Below, piece after piece: positions 9,578 to 17,284 of a stretch of 36,574 bases of DNA (position 1 is the first letter of the stretch; each line of letters starts with the position of its first letter). The position numbers and the translations under genes were made by a program. Below the pieces are notes generated by a model that did not search any database, was not told the origin of the DNA, and was given only the letters and a program-made list of their open reading frames with translations. This DNA comes from Nemertoderma westbladi (Eukaryota > Xenacoelomorpha > Nemertodermatida > Nemertodermatidae), in NCBI GenBank assembly GCA_032718475.1, contig JAUCBJ010008595.1, forward strand, positions 1 through 36,574, in the 5' to 3' direction.

Positions 9578-10510
9578 TTAGAGACCAGTGTAGGTCGGTT
9601 TTTTATAAGTGCTAGTCTGAAACTTTGTAATAAAATTTTGTTTAACCAAAATATCTAGAAATGGCAGGCACGAGTTTACAGACTGTTCACAGGTGAACTT
9701 GATATTAGAATGTTGAGAATTTAAATAAGACAAGAAATCAATCGACTGAGAGATATTGTTAAACACCAAAAGGTTTCATGTTGTGCAAGGAAAGCATCGG
9801 CTAATACGGTGCCAAGGGGGCTGCCCATTGCTACACTATCTAGTTGTAAGTACATTTAACCATTGAAAATAAATGTACAATCTTTAACAGCTAGCGACAA
9901 TAAGGTTTTAAACTCAGCACGATTGAGACCGGAAATTCTAGGCTCCACACTATTGAGAGGTGTGAAAGAAGATGGATTGGGTTCCGGTATAATAAATAAA
10001 TTGTTTAACACATAATCAATAGTTTTTACTAGAGGAATGTTAGTAAACAAGGAGACTACGTCAAAACTACATAAGTGTACCGCCATTTCAGGACAAAAGT
10101 TTTGAATCTCCTCCATAAAGGTGAAAGAGTCTTTAATGGAGAACTGATTGTTACATATAGGTTGGATTAGCGGTACGAGGAATTTAGCGAGATTATATGA
10201 CGGACTATTGGTTGCGAAGTGGAACACCATCTTTATGGGCTTTAGCCAGTCCATAAAGAACACCCGGATGACTACCAATTGGTCTAATCCGGTGGTAAGT
10301 CTGGTTGTCAATAAGTTTGCTATTCTTCAACATACGTAAGTACCGAGTGATACGTCCTTCTCGACGTAACAATCGTTTGAGCTAATCACCATCTAAATGG
10401 CGAAACTTAGAGGTGTCATTAAGGATCCCCTCCAGTTTCTGATTGTAATCTACCCTATTCATTATTACTACACCATTCCCCTTGTCCATTTTGGCTATGA
10501 CGATAGATTT
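9578..10510 (-). pseudogene. PLE reverse transcriptase core, YVDD region deleted
   Basis: PLE reverse transcriptase, read right to left. Around 10480 lies AKMDKGNGVVIMN. Then come GVLYGLAKAHKDG, a frameshift near 10215-10310, SYNLAKFLVPLIQPICNNQF, and SFDVVSLFTNIPL (motif A, catalytic Asp). A stop follows at 9856-9858. After it come DSVAMGSPLGTVLADAF (motif B region, 9795-9845) and FLSYLNSQHSNIKFTCE with FLDILV. In intact PLEs a Y-R-R-Y-V-D-D segment lies between the last two blocks. Here AQHETF joins almost directly to VFNNIS, so about 25 residues including the catalytic Asp pair are missing. Dead. Confidence 0.8.
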
Positions 10511-11240
10511 GTCATGTCAAAGAGTTTTTAAAGCGACCCATTCCTCTCGAGAAAAAAGGTTGGACTTACCAGGCGTGTAGCTATGAGCTGCTGACAAAGC
10601 TATATCTTTGAGTCTGGCCTTAAATCTCTCTTTGGCGATGGAACAATGCTCAAAGGCGATGTCTCTGTACAACCACTCGAAGGGTGGTAAATAGTCTTCC
10701 GGTTTAATCTTCCGAGCTGCTATAGGGCAATTCAACCCTTTAGAGAGGGCAGAAATCTCAATATCATTGAGCTGGCGGGAGGACAGATTGTGCAAAATCT
10801 TCTTGGAATCGAGGGAAGGAGGAAGTTGTGTTTTGACCAAATTTGCGAGCTTCTTAATGTGAACATCTCTCCAACTTTCATCCGAGCGTTTAATACGTTT
10901 AAACACTACGCGTTCCAGGTGGGGCCAATCGAGGAAAGAAGTATTATCCTTTAGGGAAGTTAGGGGTCCGATTTGGTTCCATAAGGAAATTATGTTCCTC
11001 CGCTTAGAACGGATCTCAGAAGAAAGGAAACGTACCTGCGCTGCGCGATAATCGCGGTACGGGATAGATGATGAGGCTAGTTTGAAACTCAGGAAACGCG
11101 GAATAACGTCACGCCTTCTACATTCTTCAAGAATCTCCAAGTCAAGTGTTGATTTTTGCAGTTTGGATTGTAGATGCTCAAATTGCCTATATGAGGCAAA
11201 CGTGGAATCCCCATAATGCCGTTTAACGGTAAATGATAGA
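10511..11240 (-). pseudogene. PLE N-terminal region
   Basis: The part of the PLE protein before the RT core. The frame is open from about 11240 (FASYRQFEHLQSKLQK near 11200) through ECRRRDVIPRFLSFKLASS to a TGA at 10517-10519. The block ending LNDIEISALSKGLNCPIA with ARKI is the conserved pre-RT motif of PLEs (L-x-x-x-E-x-x-x-L-x-K-G-L-N-F/C). No convincing start codon is visible and the frame meets a stop just upstream, so the true N-terminus is lost or lies in the pseudo-LTR. Confidence 0.7.
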
Positions 11241-11273
11241 GTTTAAGTTGCTGGGAATCTGAAGCTTATTATT

Positions 11274-11497
11274 ATAAACAGCGCAAATAACTTCAACTTC
11301 ATGATTTGAGAAATAAAGATTCTAAAAAACAGCTGACGTTTCGATTTATTTAACAATAATCATTTTCAAAGCAAAAACAAATAAATACCGTACAGTACTA
11401 AATACAAAATACAATAATAAGGCTGGTGAAGATTGCAATAACAATACAAAAAAAACAATTTACCAAATAATGGGTGTGGCTAGTGTGCACAAAAAGG
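11274..11497 (-). repeat. PLE pseudo-LTR, right copy (upstream of the PLE ORF)
   Basis: Twin of 6192-6423. On the minus strand 11372-11331 contain GAAACGTCAGC preceded by an imperfect stem, a hammerhead-like arrangement (see findings). Both copies end in the same block ATGGGTGTGGCTAGT-TGCACAAAAAGG. Confidence 0.8.
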
Positions 11498-11659
11498 GTT
11501 TTTGGCAACTTTTAGCCCACTTTTGGCAAAGTTTTGAATCTGAATACCACAATCACAACATTCAATGGTGGGATCAGGTATATATATATATAATGCTACA
11601 GGCGTCAACCTGCCAATCACCACATCCTCTGAGGATGAGTCACGGCGGTTCTACCACGC

Positions 11660-11985
11660 ACAACTACCCGTTAGTGGTTAGTAGTAGACCTAGTTGTGGG
11701 GTGAGGGGGGGGGGGTGTTTAATGGTTAGTAGTAGAAGTATACGTAGATGTAGTGATAGATGGGGGGGGGCGAGGGGGGGGGTTGTTTAACGCGGTTAGT
11801 ACTGTAGTAGTAGACCTAGTGCGATAGAGGATGGGGTGGGGGTATTTAATGATTAGTAGTAGACATAGTGATAGAGGGTGAGGGGTGGGGGTCATTAACA
11901 GTTAGTAGTATAGGAGGGGGGGGGGTGTTTGTTTAACAGTTAGTAGTAGAGTAGTGATAGGGAGTGGGGGTGTTTGTTAATACGA
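11660..11985 (+). repeat. G-rich minisatellite, about 60-bp degenerate unit
   Basis: Five to six diverged units, each built of GTTAGTAGTAGA, a variable (C)TAGTGATAGAGG part, a G-run of 5 to 11, and TGTTTAAT or TGTTTGTTAA. The G-runs (for example 11705-11715) could form quadruplexes. There is no coding potential. Confidence 0.75.
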
Positions 11986-12845
11986 TGCATGTTTTCTCTG
12001 ATCGTAATGGTTGTTATCAGGTTAAATGTGTAACCTCTATCTCATATATTGCTCTCGTCATTATTGGTTTATTTTGTATAAGTCAGTGGGATAGTTGGTC
12101 TGTTGACAGTATTTGGGGTTGACAGTATTTGATATTGATGACTTATATTCTGAAGGACTAATAATGCTGCCCGCAGTGTAGGGAATGGAGGGGAGGCTAA
12201 TCCTAAGGTCGGTTATGAGTGTTTCATTAATGGTGTAGGAATGGGAGCATTGCCTGGTGGTTGGAAGGTCTGTAATTCGAGAGTCACTGGTGTTTGTTTA
12301 TTATAGTCCATTAGCTGGAGTCATAAATCAACAGTTGACATGTTTATTCGTTTTAAAAAATTTCCCATAGATGTTGTTGGTTTGTTCTTGGTGAATATTC
12401 AATATAACAGGGGTATAAATATATCTCCATAATTCTATATTATAACAGAGGTATAAAATCGCGCTTTATCAATAAGATGATAGCAAATGGGGTATCTTTG
12501 GGTTGTTGATATCATTATAAATGTAATGAAAAGGCAGTGGTGGTGTGACATTGATTTTTGATGTGGTATAGTGAGATGTATTGGTAATCTGTTAATTGGT
12601 AGGGGAATAGTGTTTAGATGGATTGTTTTGTTGTGTATTTAGGAGAGATATTGTCCGTTATCATTATAGGTATAGAACCTGTATTAAATAGTAATAGTAT
12701 TTATTACTAACTAATCCAATATCAGCCATATTAATTGCCAATTTGTTCGTTAGTTTATATCATGCTAGTTGAGTTACAATCCCAGTATTTGTCAGATTTG
12801 TACAGTACCAATTATACCTTAATTTTTAACATGCATGAGTATGTA
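11986..12845 (+). other. Intergenic, no gene seen
   Basis: AT-rich DNA without a supported reading frame. It contains a short duplication of TTGACAGTATTTG (near 12101-12132) and two related GTATAAA-containing stretches (near 12410 and 12450). Nothing else is recognised. Confidence 0.6.
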
Positions 12846-12855
12846 AGAGTATGTA

Positions 12856-12884
12856 TTATACATTTATTATGGGAAGGGATCTAG
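12856..12884 (+). repeat. Outer inverted repeat, left arm (29 bp)
   Basis: Begins TTATACATTTATTATGGGAA and ends GGGATCTAG. It is the exact reverse complement of 13302-13330. Confidence 0.95.
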
Positions 12885-12908
12885 TCTAATCTAGCCTTAG
12901 ATCTAGTC

Positions 12909-12974
12909 TAAATGTATAATAACAAACACCTCGAAAAATACAGCTTGCCAACACATTCTTACTATCAATAATCA
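12909..12974 (+). repeat. 66-bp direct repeat, left copy
   Basis: Identical to 13320-13385. Begins TAAATGTATAATAACAAACA and ends CTATCAATAATCA. Its first bases overlap the outer right inverted-repeat arm in the right copy. Confidence 0.95.
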
Positions 12975-13029
12975 AAAATCAGGGGCTAATAAAATGGCAG
13001 CTGTCTTTGAAATTAATTATCCATATCTC

Positions 13030-13100
13030 AAGAACCTGTGGCCTAGTGGTTGTAGTCTCGGCTTCCGCCTCGAGGTCCCAGGTTCGAATCCGACACCACG
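13030..13100 (+). ncRNA. tRNA-like Pol III promoter module (not a functional tRNA)
   Basis: A box TGGCCTAGTGG at 13039-13049 and B box GGTTCGAATCC at 13081-13091 both fit the consensus exactly, 42 bp apart. Between them lies an anticodon-arm-like hairpin (TCTCG / CGAGG) with a loop too long for a tRNA. The acceptor stem does not pair, and the 3' end (ACCACG) is shared with stem I of the hammerhead. This is a tRNA-derived head as in SINEs rather than a tRNA gene. Confidence 0.8.
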
Positions 13101-13137
13101 CTGATGAGACCCAGTAAGGTCGAAACGCGTACGTGGT
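13095..13137 (+). ncRNA. Type I hammerhead ribozyme
   Basis: All core elements are present in order. Stem I 5' strand ACCACG (13095-13100); CTGATGA (13101-13107); stem II GACC (13108-13111) / GGTC (13118-13121) with loop CAGTAA; GAAA (13122-13125); a minimal stem III/loop CGCG (13126-13129); cleavage-site TA of GTA (13130-13131); stem I 3' strand CGTGGT (13132-13137), a perfect 6-bp match. The stem II closing pair is G-C as required. Predicted cleavage is after A13131. The tiny stem III resembles hammerheads described for Penelope-like elements and animal retrozymes, which may cleave best as dimers. The assignment is by motif; activity is not shown. Confidence 0.85.
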
Positions 13138-13253
13138 TTGGAGAGATATGAGATATTAATTTCAAGAAAAATTACGCGATTCCTAAATTTGTACACTACC
13201 CGGTTAAAAAGTACGCATGTGATGGGATTAGTCCTACAATTGCGCCAATAAAA

Positions 13254-13284
13254 GATAAGTTATTTTCGGTAAAATAAACTTATC
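13254..13284 (+). repeat. Hairpin inside the SINE-like element
   Basis: GATAAGTT + ATTTT, loop CGGT, AAAAT + AACTTATC with one bulged A: a 13-bp stem. It lies between the ribozyme module and the right outer inverted repeat. Confidence 0.75.
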
Positions 13285-13301
13285 ATTCGAGGTTAAGACC
13301 C

Positions 13302-13330
13302 CTAGATCCCTTCCCATAATAAATGTATAA
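13302..13330 (+). repeat. Outer inverted repeat, right arm (29 bp)
   Basis: Exact reverse complement of 12856-12884. It overlaps the start of the right 66-bp direct repeat. Confidence 0.95.
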
Positions 13331-13385
13331 TAACAAACACCTCGAAAAATACAGCTTGCCAACACATTCTTACTATCAATAATCA
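13320..13385 (+). repeat. 66-bp direct repeat, right copy
   Basis: Identical to 12909-12974. It ends exactly at the right copy of the 12-bp target duplication. Confidence 0.95.
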
Positions 13386-13396
13386 GAGTATGTATT

Positions 13397-14186
13397 GACA
13401 CTCGGCGAAATGATAGGTGAGCATTGCAATTAATTTAGTAAAAGTTTTGAACAATATGTACAGTATTCCATTAAGTGAGATTATGACTGATATTCTCAGT
13501 AAATCATGCATTCGTCTTGCAAGCTTACCGCTTTAGTTGTATGATTCAACTTATCCTGTGGGGCGAGCCACAAAGTGAGTGAGCCTTAGCGTAGTGGTAC
13601 CATTAATCAACCTGTCGTTCTGTCGGTTTTTTTTCAGTATTTTATTTTAAACGTTAATAACTCGGCCAATCCTTGATGAAATCTATCCAAACTTGGTACA
13701 CATGTTGTTTGGCAAAAGTTTGAAAATTTTCCAAGTAGAATTTGCGTGGGGCCTTCGTGCAGCATCAGTGTAACTGTTATTGCAGTTATAATAAATTTAT
13801 TTATCCAAATTTAAAATGCGTTAAATTATTATTACTGTAGGATAAATCAGCTGGGTTTCTGGCAAATTTTGCAATTCTGCATGTACCATGTGTACCGGTA
13901 CTGTCAGGCTGTACTCAATCCCTGAATCGAGAATCCTGCAATCAGTCAATACTGCAATACTGGTCAGCCGGTACCATACACTGCAGACATGCCATATCAT
14001 GTAATCTAATTAAACATGGCCCCGGAACCCTTGCGGTGATTATAGTTTAGGCCTAATTAGCCCAGTACCGGCACCAGTAATAATAATATAATAGTTTAGA
14101 TAGTTACCGCTAATCATTCAGTCATTGGCACGGTACACCGTATTGCTGTACTGCCGTTGTAGTGCGCACCGTAGGTACCACCCATA
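13397..14186 (+). other. Intergenic, no gene seen
   Basis: No supported reading frame. The stretch near 13665-13745 (AACTCGGCCAATCCTTGATG, then TTGGTACACATGTTGTTTGG) reads like a dispersed repeat, but I cannot name it. Several TACCGGTA-type palindromes occur here and elsewhere in the window. Confidence 0.5.
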
Positions 14187-14244
14187 GCCTACTACACACA
14201 GGCCATGACAAGGACTTTGCTGTGAAATTAGCGTAGGCTGACTG
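14187..14244 (+). repeat. 58-bp inverted repeat, left arm
   Basis: Perfect reverse complement of 15949-16006 (begins GCCTACTACACACAGGCCAT, ends GTAGGCTGACTG). A less exact match continues outside it around GGTACCACCC. Confidence 0.95.
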
Positions 14245-14380
14245 TGCTGATTATGGTACTGTCAGGCTGTGGTACCTAAGCTATATACTGTTAGGTATAT
14301 TGCTGTATTGGGGTGGGGTTAGGAATAATCCATTTGTTTTAGCATTGAACTGTTGAATCCCCTTATTTATTATAAAACCA

Positions 14381-14912
14381 TTGGAAATATTCGCAAATGC
14401 CGCTCCATTACTGTCTGAAACGCTCCCAACAGTCCGATGTATCTGGACCCGAGCAGCCGAGTTGCTTCAAGAGGTGATTAACGGGGGAATACTACGGAAT
14501 TGCTTGTTTGTCAGTACGATTCTAATTGGGTATTTACTACACTCAAGACACTGGGAATACGGCGGTCAGTCAGATCGTAATGCGGGCCACTGCCAAGTTC
14601 CTCATGCCTCACTCCGGTCACCCACCTTGGAGTGCGGTGGGAAGAGTCCCACTTACTGACTTACGTCGACGACTGGACGAATCGACGAGGATTGCGATCT
14701 GGGTTTAGCGGCGGCCCGGATCCTGGGATTGCCTGGGGGAAATGGTTGAACGTTGGGCAGACGTTATCGCACTGGATTACGTTCTCTGTGACGCGAAAGT
14801 GTGAAGCGAATACGTTGTCGAATTGGGTCGGAAGCTGCGGGAATTCTACTGTTCTACAGGAGTAAACCGCAGCGGTCCGGTGACTACGGACGGATACTAC
14901 TGGGATAAGCAG
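14381..14912 (+). pseudogene. GC-rich degraded coding sequence, family unknown
   Basis: A GC-rich island in AT-rich DNA with protein-like frames. One frame (14381-14659) starts MEIFANAAPLLSETL. A second is readable from about 14526 to 14912 (LMPHSGHPPWSAVGRVPLTD, then GEMVERWADVIALDYVLCDA, then YVVELGRKLREFYC), interrupted by TAG at 14706-14708 and TGA at 14802-14804. It ends WDKQ at a donor-like CAG|GTATTT (14910-14918). The in-frame stops of two kinds and the frame switch suggest a dead gene or exon. The family is not recognised. A minus-strand frame of 142 codons here (14661-15089) looks like a shadow. Confidence 0.35.
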
Positions 14913-15480
14913 GTATTTCGATCGAGTTTCTCGTATTCTCGATGCTCGAGGCGGATAGAGAGTTGGTTGTGTTGGGCGGTGTTGTTCAATTCTATCAAAC
15001 ATATTAAATAATTGGTAAAATAATAAAAACACACCAGATATAGATAATGAGCTTATGGTAAAGAGATAGGCCGAACTTACAATTTCCAAATAGATTGTTC
15101 ATATAATAAATATATTTTTGGTATTTGATTTCAAGATAGAACTGGACGCAATAAAAATCCCCTCTCCAGGGGAAATTGGACGCAAATAACAACAGCTGAT
15201 TACTCTCAAAAATAAAACTGTAACCGGTTCTATTGTGTTTACTTTATTGTTTTGGTTAAAATAACGTGCCACTGTAACCTGCTCCTTTCCCAAAATTGAG
15301 AAATTAATATTGAGGCGGGATATTAATTCGCCAAGATGGGATTTGCGTCCAGTCCCACCCCCCTCCTATCTCTTGATTTTACTAAAAAATAGAATACATT
15401 GCATTTTACTGTTATAATTACTGTATTGAATAAAATAATTAATTGATTGTTTATTAAACCGTGCTAAGCACGTTGAACTG
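14913..15480 (+). other. AT-rich, no gene seen
   Basis: No supported coding sequence. The short frames on either strand are rich in Ile/Tyr/Asn and look like chance. Repeated blocks are not evident. Confidence 0.5.
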
Positions 15481-15700
15481 GAGCTCTAACAATTCCCCAC
15501 TAGCGGCAGACAGGAACTGTAAAAGTCTCTGTAGAATTTCTAATTAAGCAATGCTCTTAGGTAACTACTACTAAATTTCAGATGAATCTGATCGTTGGTT
15601 CTATAATTACAGCTATTTTTACGTTTCTGTTAATTCGCCCCCTAGCGGCAGACCGGGGAACTGTAGAAGTCTGTCTGTGTGTAGAATTTCTAAATTTTTT
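15480..15700 (+). repeat. Two diverged copies of a dispersed repeat
   Basis: CCCC-TAGCGGCAGAC followed by GGAACTGTA-AAGTCT and GTAGAATTTCTAA occurs at about 15496-15545 and again at about 15639-15692. A motif shared with other dispersed repeats (ACCAAGTTTGGTTCCATTTCAT near 15716) follows the second copy. Confidence 0.6.
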
Positions 15701-15948
15701 ATAGACTACATGTGTACCAAGTTTGGTTCCATTTCATCCATGATTGACCGACTTATTAGCGTTCAAACATTCCTGCCACAAACACAGCCAGAGGCAGCCA
15801 CAAACGAATAAAAGCTGCAGGAACTCGAGCGATAATTAATTTATTAATTATTAAATACTGTTTCAATTAAATTCTTTACGAAAATCTAGTCATCTTCTTT
15901 TAAATATGGACCTTGCATTCATGGAAAATATAATATTTGATAATTCAT

Positions 15949-16006
15949 CAGTCAGCCTACGCTAATTTCACAGCAAAGTCCTTGTCATGGCCTGTGTGTA
16001 GTAGGC
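15949..16006 (+). repeat. 58-bp inverted repeat, right arm
   Basis: Perfect reverse complement of 14187-14244, 1.7 kb away. Together the arms may be the ends of a decayed inverted-repeat DNA element, or two copies of a dispersed repeat inserted head to head. Confidence 0.95.
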
Positions 16007-16251
16007 CATGGTACCACCCTACTACCGGTACCGGCTGACCGCGTGACCGGTGGCAACTAGCACTTCAGCACTTGCACAGCAACAGCACTACCGGCGATAC
16101 ACAGGTTGAAATTTATGTAGAGTTTGCTCAACAGTACAGATATAAAATAGTTATCTAAATTATATATATTACTATTGACAAGTATTGAAATATATACCGT
16201 TATTCGTGTTATCAGTATTTGCAACATCTGACATTGAAGAGGTGAGAGAAG

Positions 16252-16656
16252 ATGAATACCGGCACTCAACAAAACCAACGCTTATCACAGGTCGGTATGG
16301 TTACCTCGAAACCGGCGCGACTGTCCACTCGAATACAACTTCAAAACACAAGCGCCAACAATAAACTGAAAGCGAATCGAACGTCTTCAGAAGAATCTGT
16401 CATTGGGACGAAGAAAAGGAAGCCGAAACCACGGGAATGGACCACAGCTAAGATTGAATGCTCCCATTGTCAGAGTTCCTGGACCGAAATTGAAACACCA
16501 ATTGCCGATGGGCTTGATCTCTCAAACCAAAACTTCCTCTGCGGGGTTTGCGCGGCAGTAAAGATTGAAAGTCTGGAAGCTGGCATCCCTAGGTATTATT
16601 ATTATAAAGAGCGTCAGCCTGCGTTTAATAAATATATTTTAATACAAAACAGGTAG
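16252..16656 (+). CDS. Small protein with C-x2-C / C-x2-C zinc-binding motif, unknown
   Basis: 134 codons from an ATG at 16252. The N-terminal half is basic, Ser/Thr/Asn-rich and probably disordered, with a nuclear-signal-like KKRKPKPREW. Residues about 80-107 form IECSHCQSSW and FLCGVC, spaced like a zinc ribbon or half treble clef. LINE C ORF1 starts with a similar pair (CADC and CETC), so this may be the 5' end of a LINE ORF1. The last 20 residues come from TATTATTATT-type DNA and look non-coding. A second open stretch (VERKEAYNEDEYCIDYIPIN) begins at 16653 in another frame and suggests the coding sense once continued. No family is assigned. Confidence 0.4.
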   Translation: MNTGTQQNQRLSQVGMVTSKPARLSTRIQLQNTSANNKLKANRTSSEESVIGTKKRKPKPREWTTAKIECSHCQSSWTEIETPIADGLDLSNQNFLCGVCAAVKIESLEAGIPRYYYYKERQPAFNKYILIQNR

Positions 16657-17284
16657 AACGCAAAGAGGCTTATAATGAAGACGAGTACTGCATTGATTAT
16701 ATTCCTATAAACCACCTGGCTTTGCATATTGAACGTGCGTTTGGAAATAAGTTTGTGCTACCCTTCCGTGGGTGGTAGATGTCGCGGTTATGTATTGGTG
16801 GGTGGGGGAGGGGGGGGGGGGGGTGCAGATTAAAAGGGGTGAACACGTACTGTCCCCCTTTCTTTGATTAATTGGTGGTGTGGGTTAATCTCTCATAACC
16901 TGATTTTGTGATACAGTCGCACAATTTTAATTTGTATCTCATAACTGGGCCTCGTGCTGCGCGAAGGCCCCACGAACGTGTTATTTTGTATTGGGTACAA
17001 TCTTTCAGATCGTAGGTGTGGGTGGGTGTCGCGGTGTGGGGTAGGGTAGTGGGTTGGTGTATGTTGATTTTATGTTCATTTTCGTTGGAGAGTGGGAGTG
17101 GGAGAGGTGATGAGTTGGGGCAGTTCCGCGGCAATAATAATACTGCCTCTCAATAAAGATACCCCCTTTACTGCTATCAGGGACGCGTTGTTCGACAGAG
17201 CCCCGTCCGCAAATTAGCCCGTACCGCTAGTCGGTGGGGTTGACTTGTTGACGAGAGGCTATTTACAGGCGCATCGGTCAACCA
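16657..17284 (+). other. Gene-free, G-rich stretch
   Basis: After the frame at 16653-16779 there is a 14-G run at 16810-16823 and a GT/GGGT-rich segment around 17018-17110. The minus-strand frame at 16868-17134 is Pro/Thr-rich only because of this composition and is not counted as a gene. Confidence 0.5.

Larger units (their letters stand above)
6192..11497 (-). mobile_element. Penelope-like element (PLE) with flanking direct repeats, split by LINE B
   Basis: A retroelement of the Penelope class: telomerase-like reverse transcriptase followed by a GIY-YIG endonuclease, read right to left. Direct repeats of about 225-230 bp at 6192-6423 and 11274-11497 flank the coding part and share long identical blocks (for example AGATTCTAAAAAACAGCTGA). 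This is the pseudo-LTR arrangement known for PLEs. LINE B (6760-9049) interrupts the endonuclease. Lesions visible in the copy: in-frame stops at 10517-10519, 10382-10384 and 9856-9858, a frameshift near 10215-10310, and deletion of the region that should hold the Y-V-D-D catalytic motif. The element is dead. The order of events is PLE first, then LINE B. Confidence 0.85.
12858..13384 (+). mobile_element. SINE-like element with tRNA head, hammerhead ribozyme and nested inverted repeats
   Basis: About 527 bp flanked by a perfect 12-bp direct repeat (12846-12857 and 13385-13396, AGAGTATGTATT) that looks like a target-site duplication. Inside are a perfect 29-bp inverted repeat at 12856-12884 / 13302-13330, a perfect 66-bp direct repeat at 12909-12974 / 13320-13385, an inner inverted repeat (13007-13029 / 13143-13165), a tRNA-like Pol III promoter (13030-13100), a hammerhead ribozyme (13095-13137) and a strong hairpin (13254-13284). 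There is no protein frame, so it is non-autonomous. The exact ends overlap the direct repeats by one or two bases and are therefore ambiguous. The element is named by what is seen; I do not know an established family with this combination. Confidence 0.75.

Noticed and set aside
11470-11790. 106-codon plus-strand ORF
   Set aside because: Starts in the PLE pseudo-LTR and runs into a G-rich minisatellite; no protein features.
13030-13100. Functional tRNA gene
   Set aside because: A and B boxes are good, but the acceptor stem does not pair and the anticodon loop is too long; it is a SINE-type head.
14802-14804. TGA as a second selenocysteine codon
   Set aside because: The same frame also has a TAG and no SECIS is visible downstream; decay is simpler.
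14661-15089. 142-codon minus-strand ORF
   Set aside because: Antisense to a better protein-like frame, with a hydrophobic AT-rich start; treated as a shadow.
16593-16652. 60-bp intron in the zinc-binding ORF (AG|GTATTA ... AACAG|GT)
   Set aside because: The length is a multiple of three, so splicing still runs into the TAG at 16654; it does not connect to the open frame at 16653.
16868-17134. Pro/Thr-rich minus-strand ORF
   Set aside because: Its composition comes from GT/GGGT-rich DNA on the plus strand; no conserved features.
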